The notes: generated from the sequence alone by a model not told the origin. A DNA stretch of 32,410 bases from Candidatus Gastranaerophilales bacterium (GCA_944326515.1 CALVEI010000019.1:1-32410); one strand, 5' to 3'. Positions 16,262 to 25,110 are shown, counted from the stretch's first letter. Made by a program: numbers and translations.

Positions 16262-16957
16262 ATGGTCTTAGCAATGGAAAAAGAATTTAATAAAGAATTA
16301 TCAAAAGATAAAACAAGAGAAATTATTGCTAAAAGAGCAGCTAAAGAATTTAAAGAAGGCGATGTTGTTACTCTTGGTATTGGCTTGCCTACAGAAGTTG
16401 CTAATTATGTTCCTGAGGACATGCATATTATTTTTCAATCAGAAAACGGGCTTTTGGGTGTTGGTAAAAAGCAAAAAGAAGATAATATCGACCCGCGTAT
16501 TATTAACGCAGGTGGCGGATATGTAGAAGCAAAAAAGGGCGCTTGTTTTTATGATTCTCAAATGGCTTTTACTATGATGCGTGGTGGTCATATAGACGCA
16601 ACAGTTCTTGGCGCTTTGCAAGTTGACGAAGACGGAAGCATTGCAAGTTGGATGATTCCCGGCAAAATGGTTCCTGGTATGGGTGGTTCCATGGATTTGG
16701 TTGTTGGGGCTAAAAAAGTTATTGTTGCTATGGAACATCTTTCAAAAGGTCAGGTTAAAATTGTGAAAAAATGCACTTTGCCTTTAACTGCATACAAGGA
16801 AGTTGATACAATTATTACCGAAAGATGTGTATTTGATGTGTCAAAAGACGGTCTTGTTCTTATTGAGATAAACCCAATGTTTAGTATCGATGATATAAAA
16901 TCATCAGTTGAGGCTGATTTTAAGGTTGCACCAAATCTGAAATATATGGAAGTTTAA
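16262..16957 (+). CDS. Butyrate/acetoacetate-type CoA-transferase, subunit B
   Basis: The 231-residue beta subunit (AtoA/CtfB/ScoB type) has the VTLGIGLPTEVANYV segment (36-50) and FQSENGLLGVG (58-68), in which E61 is the expected catalytic glutamate that forms the glutamyl-CoA thioester. MMRGGHIDATVLGALQVDEDG and PGMGGSMDLVVGAKKVIV also fit the family. It starts 22 nt after subunit A, with GGAG about 11 nt before the chosen ATG. The neighbouring upstream ATGs (16251, 16255) are out of frame. It acts as a complex with subunit A. Confidence 0.94.
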   Translation: MVLAMEKEFNKELSKDKTREIIAKRAAKEFKEGDVVTLGIGLPTEVANYVPEDMHIIFQSENGLLGVGKKQKEDNIDPRIINAGGGYVEAKKGACFYDSQMAFTMMRGGHIDATVLGALQVDEDGSIASWMIPGKMVPGMGGSMDLVVGAKKVIVAMEHLSKGQVKIVKKCTLPLTAYKEVDTIITERCVFDVSKDGLVLIEINPMFSIDDIKSSVEADFKVAPNLKYMEV

Positions 16958-16959
16958 AA

Positions 16960-17571
16960 ATGAAAAATATCTTGTGTTATGGTGATAGCAATACTTTTGG
17001 ATTTAATCCAAAAGATGGTTCAAGATATAAAAAAGATGAACGTTGGACTGGAGTTTTAGCTTCTTTGTTAGGTAGTGAATACAAAGTTATAGAAGCGGGT
17101 TTTAATAATCGTACTTTGTATTTTAAAAATGCCTCAGGTCTTATGCAAAGTGGTTGTGCTTATTTTCCAAAGTTTATAGAAAATTATCCTTCTTATGATT
17201 GGGTAATTTTTGCTCTTGGTGTAAACGATACTCAATTTTTGTATAATGCAACGGAAGATACTTTTAAATCAGGAATAATTGATTTAGTTAATACTGTTAG
17301 AAATTACTGTGATGCAAAAATCTTGATATTAGGGCCTTCTGTTGTAAAAAAAGAGGTTTTAACTACATTTTTTGCTGAGATGTTTGATGAAAAATCTATA
17401 GAAACATCTAAAATTATTTCAGATGTTTATAAATCTGTAGCGCAACAAAATAACTGTCATTTTATTGATTTAAATAATATAGCTCAGGCATCAGATGTTG
17501 ATGGTTTGCACTATAGTGTAGAATCTCACAAAAAAATTGCAAAAGCTGTTTATGATACCTTGTTAGGCTAA
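16960..17571 (+). CDS. SGNH/GDSL hydrolase (arylesterase-like)
   Basis: The 203-residue cytoplasmic protein has block I GDSNTFG with nucleophile S10, N50 region (GFNNRT), block III GVND (87-90) and block V DGLH with D181 and H184. This is the full SGNH catalytic set. There is no signal peptide. It starts 2 nt after the CoA-transferase subunit B gene, so the two are probably translated from one mRNA. Relatives hydrolyse short-chain aryl or sugar esters. A link to short-chain acid metabolism is suggested only by position. Confidence 0.9.
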   Translation: MKNILCYGDSNTFGFNPKDGSRYKKDERWTGVLASLLGSEYKVIEAGFNNRTLYFKNASGLMQSGCAYFPKFIENYPSYDWVIFALGVNDTQFLYNATEDTFKSGIIDLVNTVRNYCDAKILILGPSVVKKEVLTTFFAEMFDEKSIETSKIISDVYKSVAQQNNCHFIDLNNIAQASDVDGLHYSVESHKKIAKAVYDTLLG

Positions 17572-17639
17572 TTTAATAGAAAAAAGAATTAGTCTTATTG
17601 GCGAATGGTTTGTTATTTCTTAAAAAATAAAATTGTCTT

Positions 17640-20249
17640 ATGAATTTTCATAAGATTTTATTTGTTATTTGTTTTTTTATCTTAACTAATACAAATGTGT
17701 ATGCTAACGAAATAAATATAGCCAATTTTGGACAGTTGATTGACGCAAATGTTCAAAGTGGTGATACTTTAAGCTTTACTAACGATTTAGTCTCTGATGA
17801 AACAATAGGCAATCATTTTGAGGGGTTGAATATAACTATTAATGGAAATAGTCACTATTTGAACGGAGGAAATTCCTTCGGTGGCTTCGTTGTTAGTCAG
17901 AACAGTGATTTTAATAATGTTGCAATAGTTCAATGTAAAGGACAAGCCTATCAATCATCTGTATATGCTGGTGCTATTTTTAATAACGGCAGTCATACTG
18001 TTATAAATAATGCTGCTTTTAGTCAAAATTTTGTAGATGCTGCAAGCTATTATTTTGGTGTAGCTGGTGCAGTTTATAACATAAATGGCGGGACAATAGA
18101 TATAAATAATTCTTTGTTTTTAAATAATAGTACAAATGCTGCATCTTCTTTTGGTGGGGCAATTGCCAATGGCTATCACGACAGCCCGTATGTCGCAAGA
18201 ATGAATATAAATAATACAGTATTTAACGGAAACCATTCTGAGGGTTCTGTAGTTCCTTATGGTGGAGCTATTTATAACCGTGGAGAAATAAATATAAACA
18301 GTTCTCTTTTTGAAAATAATTATGCTCAAGGTGGGGATAATATTTTTGTCTATGGCGGAAGTTTGTATAATATCGGGACAATGTCAATTGAAAACACAAC
18401 GTTTAAAGGTAATTACGGACAAGCTGAGAATAATTCTGTAATTCTTGGCGGGGCAATATACAACAATGCTAAATTGTCTATTAATAATTCTGTTTTTCAA
18501 GGTAATTTTGCAAAATCTAATTATTATGCTGACGGTGCTGCAATATATAATGATATTGACGGCAATGCAACTATTTCAAACTCTTTATTTGATGATAATT
18601 CTGTTAAATCATCTGCTCAATTTGGAGAATGTGGCGCTGTTTATAATAGCGGAAAGATAACTGTTATTGATTCTACTTTTAAAAATAATACTGACAAGAA
18701 CGGGGATTTGAATGATATTTACAATACGTCCACTGGTGTTGTAGAGTTCACAGGTTCAGGAACAACAAATATTCTAAGCGGCATAAATGGTAGTGGCCTT
18801 GTTGAAAAAAACGGATCAGGTATTTTAAATCTTGGTGGTGAGAACAACAAATATACTGGAGATTTTGATTTTAATGAAGGAACTGTCCATTTATTGGCTA
18901 ATAGCAGTTATTTTAGGGCTGTGAATTCTAATTTTGCAAATAATGTAAATTTTAATATGCAAAATGGTCAAATAGATAATGTTGATTTTGGAAATTTGAA
19001 TTTAAACGGAACTACAAATGTTTTTGCTGATGTAAATTTTAATACCAAAACAATGGATACAATTGCGGCTAAATCACTTGGCGGTGGTGGCTTTTTGCAA
19101 GTAAAAAATTTGGCGTTGGAAGGGGTTCCTGATGGAGATTTTATTTCAATACCATTTGCAGATACAGTTTTAAAAGATTCTGTAAAGTACACATCTACAA
19201 CTTTGCATACACCTATTTATGATTATCTGACGACTTATGATTCGACTGACGGTAATTTTGATTTTACACGTTTAGGGTTTAATTCTGCAATTCTTGTTTC
19301 ACCAGTGGCTGCTCAATTAGCTGGGTATTTAACCCAAATTGATACGTTTAGAAATGTTTTTGCAAATTTAGATATGGTTATGATTATGCCCCCTGATGTA
19401 AAAGCAAAATATTCCTTGCTTAATAAGAGTGCTTTTAGTGATGAAAGACTTGTCTATGCTCCGCTATTAATGCCTGAAAATAAAAAAGGCATTTGGTTTA
19501 AACCGTATTCTTCTTTTGAAAATGTGTCTTTAAAAAATGGTCCCAGAGTCTCTAACGTAAGTTATGGCAGTTTAGTCGGAGTAGAAAGTGAATTAAAAAA
19601 AGTTCGTAACGGTTGGTATTCTTTATATGGTGCTTATTTATCTTATAACGGATCGCATCAGGCATATCAGGGTAACAGTATTTATAATAATGGTGGTATG
19701 GTTGGGTTAGATGCAGTATTCTATAAAGGTAAATTCTTTTCTGCTTGGACTGCTAATGTTGGGGCTAATAGTTCTGAAGCTGGTACTAATGAGGGAATAG
19801 ATAATTTTGCGATGCTAAATACAGGCATTGCGCAAATGAGTGGTTTTAATTTTGAAACTTTTCGAAGAAAGATAATTATACAACCAAGTGTGCTGACTTC
19901 GTACTCTTTTATCAATACATTTAACTATAAAACAGCGTCAGGCGTTAATATTAATACAACACCTTTACAAGCTTTGCAGGTTGAACCTAGGGTTAAGTTA
20001 ATAGGCAATTTTAAGAACTATTTGCAGCCTTATTTAGCTGTTTCTATGGTATGGAATATCATTGACCATGCAAAGTTTCAGGCAAATGATGTTTATTTAC
20101 CTAATTTGGCAATAAAACCGTTTGTTCAATACGGAGCAGGTGTACAAAAACGTTTTGGTGAAAGGATAACAGGATTTTTTGAGACTATGTTAAGGAACGG
20201 AGGAAGAAACGGCATTGTTCTTCAATTTGGTTTGCGATTTAGCATCTAG
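17640..20249 (+). CDS. Autotransporter with chlamydial-Pmp-like GGAI/FxxN repeat passenger
   Basis: The 869-residue protein has a signal peptide (1-23, ending VYA). Residues 110-350 hold eight repeats pairing a GGAI-like motif (GAIFN, GAVYN, GGAIAN, GGAIYN, GGSLYN, GGAIYN, GAAIYN, GAVYN) with an FxxN motif (FSQN, FLNN, FNGN, FENN, FKGN, FQGN, FDDN, FKNN). This is the pattern of chlamydial polymorphic membrane proteins and predicts a parallel beta-helix. A PATR-like beta-strand segment follows (383-418, NGSGILNLGGENNKYTG). The last 260 residues form an autotransporter beta-barrel (GIWFKPYSSFENV onward) ending in LQFGLRFSI. The passenger would be displayed on the outer surface, perhaps as an adhesin. 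No Shine-Dalgarno is visible; a TAAAAT lies 6 nt before the ATG, but it lacks a good -35. Confidence 0.9.
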   Translation: MNFHKILFVICFFILTNTNVYANEINIANFGQLIDANVQSGDTLSFTNDLVSDETIGNHFEGLNITINGNSHYLNGGNSFGGFVVSQNSDFNNVAIVQCKGQAYQSSVYAGAIFNNGSHTVINNAAFSQNFVDAASYYFGVAGAVYNINGGTIDINNSLFLNNSTNAASSFGGAIANGYHDSPYVARMNINNTVFNGNHSEGSVVPYGGAIYNRGEININSSLFENNYAQGGDNIFVYGGSLYNIGTMSIENTTFKGNYGQAENNSVILGGAIYNNAKLSINNSVFQGNFAKSNYYADGAAIYNDIDGNATISNSLFDDNSVKSSAQFGECGAVYNSGKITVIDSTFKNNTDKNGDLNDIYNTSTGVVEFTGSGTTNILSGINGSGLVEKNGSGILNLGGENNKYTGDFDFNEGTVHLLANSSYFRAVNSNFANNVNFNMQNGQIDNVDFGNLNLNGTTNVFADVNFNTKTMDTIAAKSLGGGGFLQVKNLALEGVPDGDFISIPFADTVLKDSVKYTSTTLHTPIYDYLTTYDSTDGNFDFTRLGFNSAILVSPVAAQLAGYLTQIDTFRNVFANLDMVMIMPPDVKAKYSLLNKSAFSDERLVYAPLLMPENKKGIWFKPYSSFENVSLKNGPRVSNVSYGSLVGVESELKKVRNGWYSLYGAYLSYNGSHQAYQGNSIYNNGGMVGLDAVFYKGKFFSAWTANVGANSSEAGTNEGIDNFAMLNTGIAQMSGFNFETFRRKIIIQPSVLTSYSFINTFNYKTASGVNINTTPLQALQVEPRVKLIGNFKNYLQPYLAVSMVWNIIDHAKFQANDVYLPNLAIKPFVQYGAGVQKRFGERITGFFETMLRNGGRNGIVLQFGLRFSI

Positions 20250-20297
20250 AATTTAACCGCTTTTAACAAGTTTGTAAAAATATCTGATATTATACAC

Positions 20298-20326
20298 TTC
20301 ACAACGTGTTATAAATGTAGTAAAAT
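20298..20326 (+). promoter_or_regulatory. Promoter of the SprA-related gene
   Basis: TTCACA (20298-20303), 17 nt, TAAAAT (20321-20326). The predicted start near 20333 gives a leader of about 30 nt containing AAAGGGG ahead of the GTG start at 20362. Confidence 0.55.
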
Positions 20327-20361
20327 ATAAATAGAGAAAGTTGTTCATTAAAGGGGCGAGT

Positions 20362-20748
20362 GTGTTAGTAAATGTTTTTACAAATTCTTTTTCTACTCCG
20401 TTAAGAGAAAGACAAAAGCAAAAAGAAGATTTGATTCAAAAGAATTACAATCATATCTATGCGCACGAGCTTGCTCATAAAATGGCGGGCGGATCTTTCG
20501 CAGGTGCTATCAGTATTGAAAAAAATTCTGAAGGGATTCCTGTTTCAGGACACGTTCCTATAAAAATGCCTGTTTTAGACAAGCTAAATCCTCAAAAAAC
20601 TATCGAACACGCTAATACTGTTATAAGAGCTGCATTGGCTCCAGCGGACCCTTCTGCTCAAGATTACAAGGTTGCTGCTGAAGCTTCTTCTATAAAATCT
20701 AAAGCTGAAAATCTAAAGCAAGGCAGTAAATTAAACGTCATTGCATAG
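20362..20748 (+). CDS. SprA-related putative metalloprotease, short form
   Basis: The product (128 residues from GTG) carries YAHELAHKMAGGSFAGAISI, with the HExxH zinc motif HELAH at 35-39. The rest of the signature of the SprA-related family (PF12118) is also present: a G(H/E)V block and then IRAALAPADPSAQDYKVAAEA near the C-terminus. AAAGGGG sits 5-6 nt before the GTG at 20362. A TTG at 20341 would add seven residues but lacks a ribosome binding site. Family members are often longer, with extra N-terminal sequence; this one is almost only the core. There is no signal peptide. Proteolytic activity has been assumed for the family from HExxH, not read from this sequence. Confidence 0.82.
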   Translation: MLVNVFTNSFSTPLRERQKQKEDLIQKNYNHIYAHELAHKMAGGSFAGAISIEKNSEGIPVSGHVPIKMPVLDKLNPQKTIEHANTVIRAALAPADPSAQDYKVAAEASSIKSKAENLKQGSKLNVIA

Positions 20749-20783
20749 CGTATTTTTTTGTTAAATTCACTTAATGCAGTTTG

Positions 20784-20813
20784 TTGAGTAAATATTCCGT
20801 TTTATAGTATAAT
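20784..20813 (+). promoter_or_regulatory. Promoter of the envelope cluster
   Basis: TTGAGT (20784-20789), 18 nt, TATAAT (20808-20813). Transcription should start near 20820, which rules out the TTG at 20816 as the start of the next gene and favours the TTG at 20843. Confidence 0.65.
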
Positions 20814-20842
20814 CTTTGTGTGATGTTAGTGGAGTATTCGTC

Positions 20843-21016
20843 TTGTTCACTTCTGTTAATGTTGGTTATGCAAAGATTTTTATGTTTTTGGTTATAACAT
20901 TGGTTTTTTTTAGCTGTTGTTTTTTATATGTTGTAAAACCAAAAATGCACAAGCCGTTTCAGCTTAACATTATTGAATATATGATGGTTTTTAATGCGGA
21001 CAAGACTAAAGATTAG
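20843..21016 (+). CDS. Small single-pass membrane protein with PKMH motif
   Basis: The 57-residue protein begins at a TTG with GGAG 8 nt upstream. One transmembrane helix (about 11-32, IFMFLVITLVFFSCCFLYVV) is followed by KPKMHKPFQL and a short polar tail. The TM-then-PKMH layout recurs in the TonB-like protein at 24368 (FNPKMHGRTF). It lies 17 nt before the glycine-zipper protein gene and is probably the first gene of that operon. Function is unknown. The predicted promoter and ribosome binding site support it as a real gene. Confidence 0.6.
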   Translation: MFTSVNVGYAKIFMFLVITLVFFSCCFLYVVKPKMHKPFQLNIIEYMMVFNADKTKD

Positions 21017-21033
21017 AGCAAAGGGCTATTTTA

Positions 21034-22071
21034 ATGAAAAAGTTTTTATCGTTAATAATTTGTATAATTTATTTTTTATCGACAAATGCTTGCTTTGCTT
21101 TTGAGGAATTGTATTATTTGAAAAATGCAGATAAAAATGCAATATCCTCTCAAGTAGAAAATATCTTAACAGAGGAAAATTTTGAAATAGCAAAGAAAAA
21201 TCCAATACAGGCAATTTCCAAAAAAAATAAAGACAACTTTGCTTATATAGTTTTTCAGCAAAGTGGTCAAAACCTTTTTTATTATTACGAATCCAATGAT
21301 AAAAATAAAAAACTGAATAAGACTATTTTAAAATCTTTTAAAAAAAATAATATAGAATATGAACAATCAAAAGATTCTATGCTTTTGGCTAATTTTGGTG
21401 ATATTGTTTATCGCTCTATTACCGGTCAAAAAAAGGTTTACAATTTTGAAGAACCAAAACAACAGCCGGCTGTTAATAAGGTTGCAGAAAAACCTCAAAG
21501 CCCTACAACGTTAAAAGGCTTTGTTGGAAAAATCGGCAGAGGGGAAAAGCTTGATGTTTATCTGCAAAACTCTATAAACACTGCTACAGCACAGAAGGGC
21601 GATATTGTAACAGCAGTTTTAAAGCAAGATTGGATGTATAAAGATTTTGTTGTTGCTCCACAAGGAAGTCTTTTATATGGGACTTTATCAAAAGCTAATC
21701 CTGCAAAGATGGGCTCTCGTAATGGTTCTGTTGAGTTTCAATTTAATAAAATAGTTACCCCACAAGGCAAAACTCTTTTACTCTCTACGGAAAAAATAGC
21801 TTTTAATGTTACAAATGACGGAAAGTTTAAAAGCGTTATAATAAACACTGTTGGAATGGCAGCGGTAGGTGCTGTAATTGGTTTACTTTTTGCTGTTGCT
21901 TTCGGGGATTCTTCAAATATTGCACAGGGTGCTATAATAGGAGCAAGCGTTGGTGGCGGTACAGGGCTTGTATCTTCTACGGTCGCCAAAGGTGTTGATG
22001 CTGAGATTCCTGCCTTTACTGATGTGGAAGCAGTTTTAGACAAACCCGTTAACGTTATATTAAATTACTAA
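21034..22071 (+). CDS. Exported protein with glycine-zipper segment, VirB10/TrbI-like C-terminus (weak)
   Basis: The 345-residue protein has a signal peptide (1-22, ending CFA). Residues 23-125 are a mixed, Lys-rich domain. A Pro/Gln linker follows, then from about 165 a beta-rich domain (VYLQNSINTATAQKGDIV, VVAPQGSLLYGTLSKA, IVTPQGKTLLLST). A glycine-zipper-like hydrophobic stretch (about 268-315, GMAAVGAVIGLLFAV then GAIIGASVGGGTGLV) precedes the end DVEAVLDKPVNVIL. The pattern of a beta-domain, hydrophobic hairpin and a final VLDxPVxV strand recalls the outer-membrane domain of VirB10/TrbI proteins, but I cannot confirm homology. AAAGGG serves as ribosome binding site. It is the first large gene of the cluster. 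Confidence 0.7.
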   Translation: MKKFLSLIICIIYFLSTNACFAFEELYYLKNADKNAISSQVENILTEENFEIAKKNPIQAISKKNKDNFAYIVFQQSGQNLFYYYESNDKNKKLNKTILKSFKKNNIEYEQSKDSMLLANFGDIVYRSITGQKKVYNFEEPKQQPAVNKVAEKPQSPTTLKGFVGKIGRGEKLDVYLQNSINTATAQKGDIVTAVLKQDWMYKDFVVAPQGSLLYGTLSKANPAKMGSRNGSVEFQFNKIVTPQGKTLLLSTEKIAFNVTNDGKFKSVIINTVGMAAVGAVIGLLFAVAFGDSSNIAQGAIIGASVGGGTGLVSSTVAKGVDAEIPAFTDVEAVLDKPVNVILNY

Positions 22072-22080
22072 AGGAAATGA

Positions 22081-22749
22081 ATGAATAAAAGATTAATAAT
22101 ATCAGGAATATTGATACTTGCTTGTTCGATTGTTTTAAAACTTTTATTTGTCGCATTTAAAAATATAGAAATTGACGATTTTCATCCTGCTTCAGTTATT
22201 TTTGTTGTGGATTCTTCTGCTTCTAATCAAGCTAAATTGGCTCAGGAGATTGAATATCTTAAATCAATATGCAATATCTTGGATCCTGAGGATAGTATAA
22301 AAATTTTAAAGGTTTCAGAGTCTTCGTATTTGATATATGAGGGTGTTCCAACAGATAATTCCTCTATTAATAAAACTCTTGCTGAGTTTACAAAATACGA
22401 CAGTTCAGAGTACGGTACCGCATACGGGGAGGCAATAAAAAAAGCTTTTGAACACGCATTGAATATGAAAAAAGAGGGATATGTGCCTTCTATAGTTGTT
22501 ATCGGTGATTTGGAAAACGAAGGTGATGCGGCAAAACAGATTGATTGGGAAACACTGCCGACAAATGTTGAAAATATAAAAAAATATATCCCTGAAATTT
22601 CGATGATGTTTGTATATGCGCATCCTGAAAAATTGGATTTTGTTAAAACAAAGTTGACACCTGTGCTTGGTGAAAAAAAGTTGATAATTGCAAATGAGCA
22701 GACTGTTGCAAAATCTCAAAGAAAATTGTTAGAAGCTATTGGAAGATAG
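22081..22749 (+). CDS. Membrane-anchored VWA-like protein
   Basis: The 222-residue protein has an N-terminal transmembrane anchor (5-27) and then a von Willebrand A-like fold. ASVIFVVDSSASNQ carries the MIDAS motif DSSAS (44-48), SSEYGTAYGEAI supplies a possible MIDAS threonine, and SIVVIGDLENEGD a possible later aspartate. The domain should face the periplasm and bind a divalent metal and a protein partner. It starts 9 nt after the glycine-zipper gene and ends 9 nt before the polytopic protein gene, so it is in one operon with both. Confidence 0.78.
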   Translation: MNKRLIISGILILACSIVLKLLFVAFKNIEIDDFHPASVIFVVDSSASNQAKLAQEIEYLKSICNILDPEDSIKILKVSESSYLIYEGVPTDNSSINKTLAEFTKYDSSEYGTAYGEAIKKAFEHALNMKKEGYVPSIVVIGDLENEGDAAKQIDWETLPTNVENIKKYIPEISMMFVYAHPEKLDFVKTKLTPVLGEKKLIIANEQTVAKSQRKLLEAIGR

Positions 22750-22758
22750 GAGTTTTTT

Positions 22759-24357
22759 ATGTCATTTAGCATAATTACCAAAAATGGAGAAAAAACTTTT
22801 GAGGATAAAAAGATTATAAATATATCATCAAAAGAAGGTTTTGATGTTCAATTGGATTTGGGTTTTGATTATATGCTAAGTGTTCAGTATGATGAAGAAT
22901 TCCAAAAGTGTAAGATATTAAACCAATTTGGGGGCGACAAATTTCTTTTTAAAGGTCAACCTTTGCCACAAACTCTAGAGGTTGAAAAGATGTGCAAAAT
23001 TATGTTGAAAGATTCTGATGAATTTATATCAGTCAGAGTTAATGCCGAAAAAAAACCTTCAAAAGTTGTTTTGGAAAATATTTCAGAGCAGGACATAAAA
23101 AATCTTTATGGGACACAGGTTAATGCTGCAGCAAAGTTAATGATAGAAAAAAGAAAATCAGAAATTGAAGAAGCCAGAGTTGCAATAATAAAGCAAATTT
23201 CTTATTCAATAAACGATTTAAAACACAAAATCTCTATGAACTCTAAGGCTGGTATCGTTTTGCATATAGGGCTTTTTCTTGCTTCTATGATACTTGCATT
23301 TGGGGTATCTAATTATCTTACAGGATTACCTTTAAAAGAATCAGGCTCTATTATACAACTGCCTGTGAATATAAAGCTTTTGTTTGTTTATTCTTTGATA
23401 GTTTATGGTATTGGGATTGTATTAAAACAGGGAATGTATCTGTTTTTGCAAAACAAACTGGGTAACAGCTCTGCTGATTCTAACATTGCTGAAAAATTGT
23501 TTATTACAATATCTTCTTTATTTTATGCCGGGGGTTACTTTATAAACGTTCTTTACTATTTTGCTCCCGGTACAATGCCATTTTTTGCGGTGTTTATGTC
23601 TTTTTTCTTTACTTCTGCTTGTGTTATTTTGGCACTTGCTTGTGGGTATTTTAAAAGTAATAACGTTTCTCTTTCTAAAGAGCTTAGCCAATATGAGTAT
23701 AGAGAAGATTTTGAACAAGTTATAAAAGAATATCAGTTGTGGATAGAAAGATACATAAATAATTTGACAAAAGGAAAAATATCGCAAATAAAAGATAAGT
23801 TATTCAATTTGCAGATAAAATCAGTTGGAGAAACTATCTTGGGTATTTTGACTGCTCCATTTTTGGCTTATGGGGTTTCAAATACTCTTGCAATGTGCTT
23901 CCCTGACGCAGCCGGCTGGATAAGGATTTCAGGTTTAAGATTTAGTCCCGTTTTTCTTGTTTTGGCTTCATTTATGATTGTTTTTGCGTTTTTTGCTTTC
24001 GTCAATGCTTTTTGGACTAATAAAAAGATTCAAGCTTCTAATGTTTTAAAGAATGATGGCTTTAGCAACTATCTTCAACACGGGGTTGAAATATACGGGC
24101 TTCAAGGTGTTAAAAAACTTGATGTTGATATGCGTCGTTCTTTTATTATTGGTTTGTGTATTATATTTATTGAATTTTCGATGAATATATCTTATTTTAT
24201 GCAAGAAATAGGCGGTGATTTAAACGGTATTTTATTAAGTTCCGTTGCCGCTCTTGTGCCTACTGCTCTTTTGATTGCAGAAACTTATATGTTAAGCCAG
24301 ACTAAGTTTGAAATATTTGCCTGTGACGGTTTGTTATCAAAATTTGATAGAGAGTAG
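22759..24357 (+). CDS. Eight-TM membrane protein with soluble N-terminal domain
   Basis: I do not recognise this 532-residue protein. Residues 1-95 form a beta-rich soluble domain. The pattern IINISSKEGFDVQLDLG then FLFKGQPLPQ and KIMLKDSDEFISVRV loosely recalls an FHA fold but lacks clear FHA signature residues. Residues 105-160 look helical and charged. Eight hydrophobic segments follow at about 165-187, 204-228, 246-268, 273-297, 357-378, 396-419, 461-480 and 488-512, with a charged loop at 300-355. AGGAG precedes the ATG. Sitting between VWA and TonB-like genes, it may be the membrane base of an envelope complex; that is inference. Confidence 0.72.
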   Translation: MSFSIITKNGEKTFEDKKIINISSKEGFDVQLDLGFDYMLSVQYDEEFQKCKILNQFGGDKFLFKGQPLPQTLEVEKMCKIMLKDSDEFISVRVNAEKKPSKVVLENISEQDIKNLYGTQVNAAAKLMIEKRKSEIEEARVAIIKQISYSINDLKHKISMNSKAGIVLHIGLFLASMILAFGVSNYLTGLPLKESGSIIQLPVNIKLLFVYSLIVYGIGIVLKQGMYLFLQNKLGNSSADSNIAEKLFITISSLFYAGGYFINVLYYFAPGTMPFFAVFMSFFFTSACVILALACGYFKSNNVSLSKELSQYEYREDFEQVIKEYQLWIERYINNLTKGKISQIKDKLFNLQIKSVGETILGILTAPFLAYGVSNTLAMCFPDAAGWIRISGLRFSPVFLVLASFMIVFAFFAFVNAFWTNKKIQASNVLKNDGFSNYLQHGVEIYGLQGVKKLDVDMRRSFIIGLCIIFIEFSMNISYFMQEIGGDLNGILLSSVAALVPTALLIAETYMLSQTKFEIFACDGLLSKFDRE

Positions 24358-24367
24358 GTAGGTTGTT

Positions 24368-25108
24368 TTGTACAGATTATTTTTCACAATTGTTGCTGTT
24401 ATATTGGCTTTAGCTACTTTGGGTGTTTGTGTTTTTAACCCTAAAATGCACGGACGAACATTTGTGTATGATTCAAACTATCAAGTATCAGTGTCTGATG
24501 TAAAAACCGTTGATACAAAAAATATTCCTGTAAAACTCAATAATACAAAATCAACTAAACAAGTCAAAAAGCAGGATATGAAGTTGGTTGACACAAATAA
24601 TTTTAAAACTGCCGATGTCTCTATAAAACAAGTACCAATAAAAGCTGTTGATAAAGGAGTTAACCTAACAAATACTAAGGTAAAAACAGTTACTCAAAAC
24701 GTACAAAAAACTCAGCCTAAAGTTGTTCAACAACAAAAACAGGTACAAGAGCAAGAAGCAGAAGTTGTTTTATGGAACAAATGGCGTTCTAATTTGCAAA
24801 ACCAAATAATGAAGGATGTTAAATTGCCTGATGTCCCGTATGGTACAATTTTTAGGTTTGCTTTTGAAGTAGATAAGTACGGTAAGGTGACAAACTTACA
24901 AACTTGGTCAGATCAGCCACAGTATACGCCTTATGCCATACAGTATATTGCCCCTGTAATAAAAAGTTATCAGGGACGAGATATTTTAGTGTTCCCAAAC
25001 GGCTCAAACAGAATAACAACAAATGTTTCCGGGGCGTGGAAAATTGCTGACTCTACAAAATACAGTAGCCCTGAAGATTATAAAGATATAGAAAAAATAA
25101 GGAATTAA
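24368..25108 (+). CDS. TonB-like C-terminal domain protein, single TM
   Basis: The 246-residue protein starts at TTG (24368), since no ATG occurs before residue 27 and AGGTAGG lies just upstream. A transmembrane anchor (4-24) is followed by FNPKMHGRTF, then a long Lys/Thr/Gln/Val-rich linker (about 40-135) of periplasm-spanning type. The C-terminal domain (138-232, WRSNLQNQIMKDV, FRFAFEVDKYGKVTNLQTWS) resembles TonB C-termini. TonB proteins carry energy from the inner to the outer membrane. Whether this one does is open: no ExbB/ExbD pair is visible nearby, although the eight-TM protein is adjacent. Confidence 0.72.
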   Translation: MYRLFFTIVAVILALATLGVCVFNPKMHGRTFVYDSNYQVSVSDVKTVDTKNIPVKLNNTKSTKQVKKQDMKLVDTNNFKTADVSIKQVPIKAVDKGVNLTNTKVKTVTQNVQKTQPKVVQQQKQVQEQEAEVVLWNKWRSNLQNQIMKDVKLPDVPYGTIFRFAFEVDKYGKVTNLQTWSDQPQYTPYAIQYIAPVIKSYQGRDILVFPNGSNRITTNVSGAWKIADSTKYSSPEDYKDIEKIRN

Positions 25109-25110
25109 AT

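Noticed and set aside
17598-17633. Possible third leaderless promoter (TAAAAT 6 nt before the autotransporter ATG)
   Set aside because: The -10 geometry matches, but there is no acceptable -35 at 16-18 nt, so the case is too weak to list.
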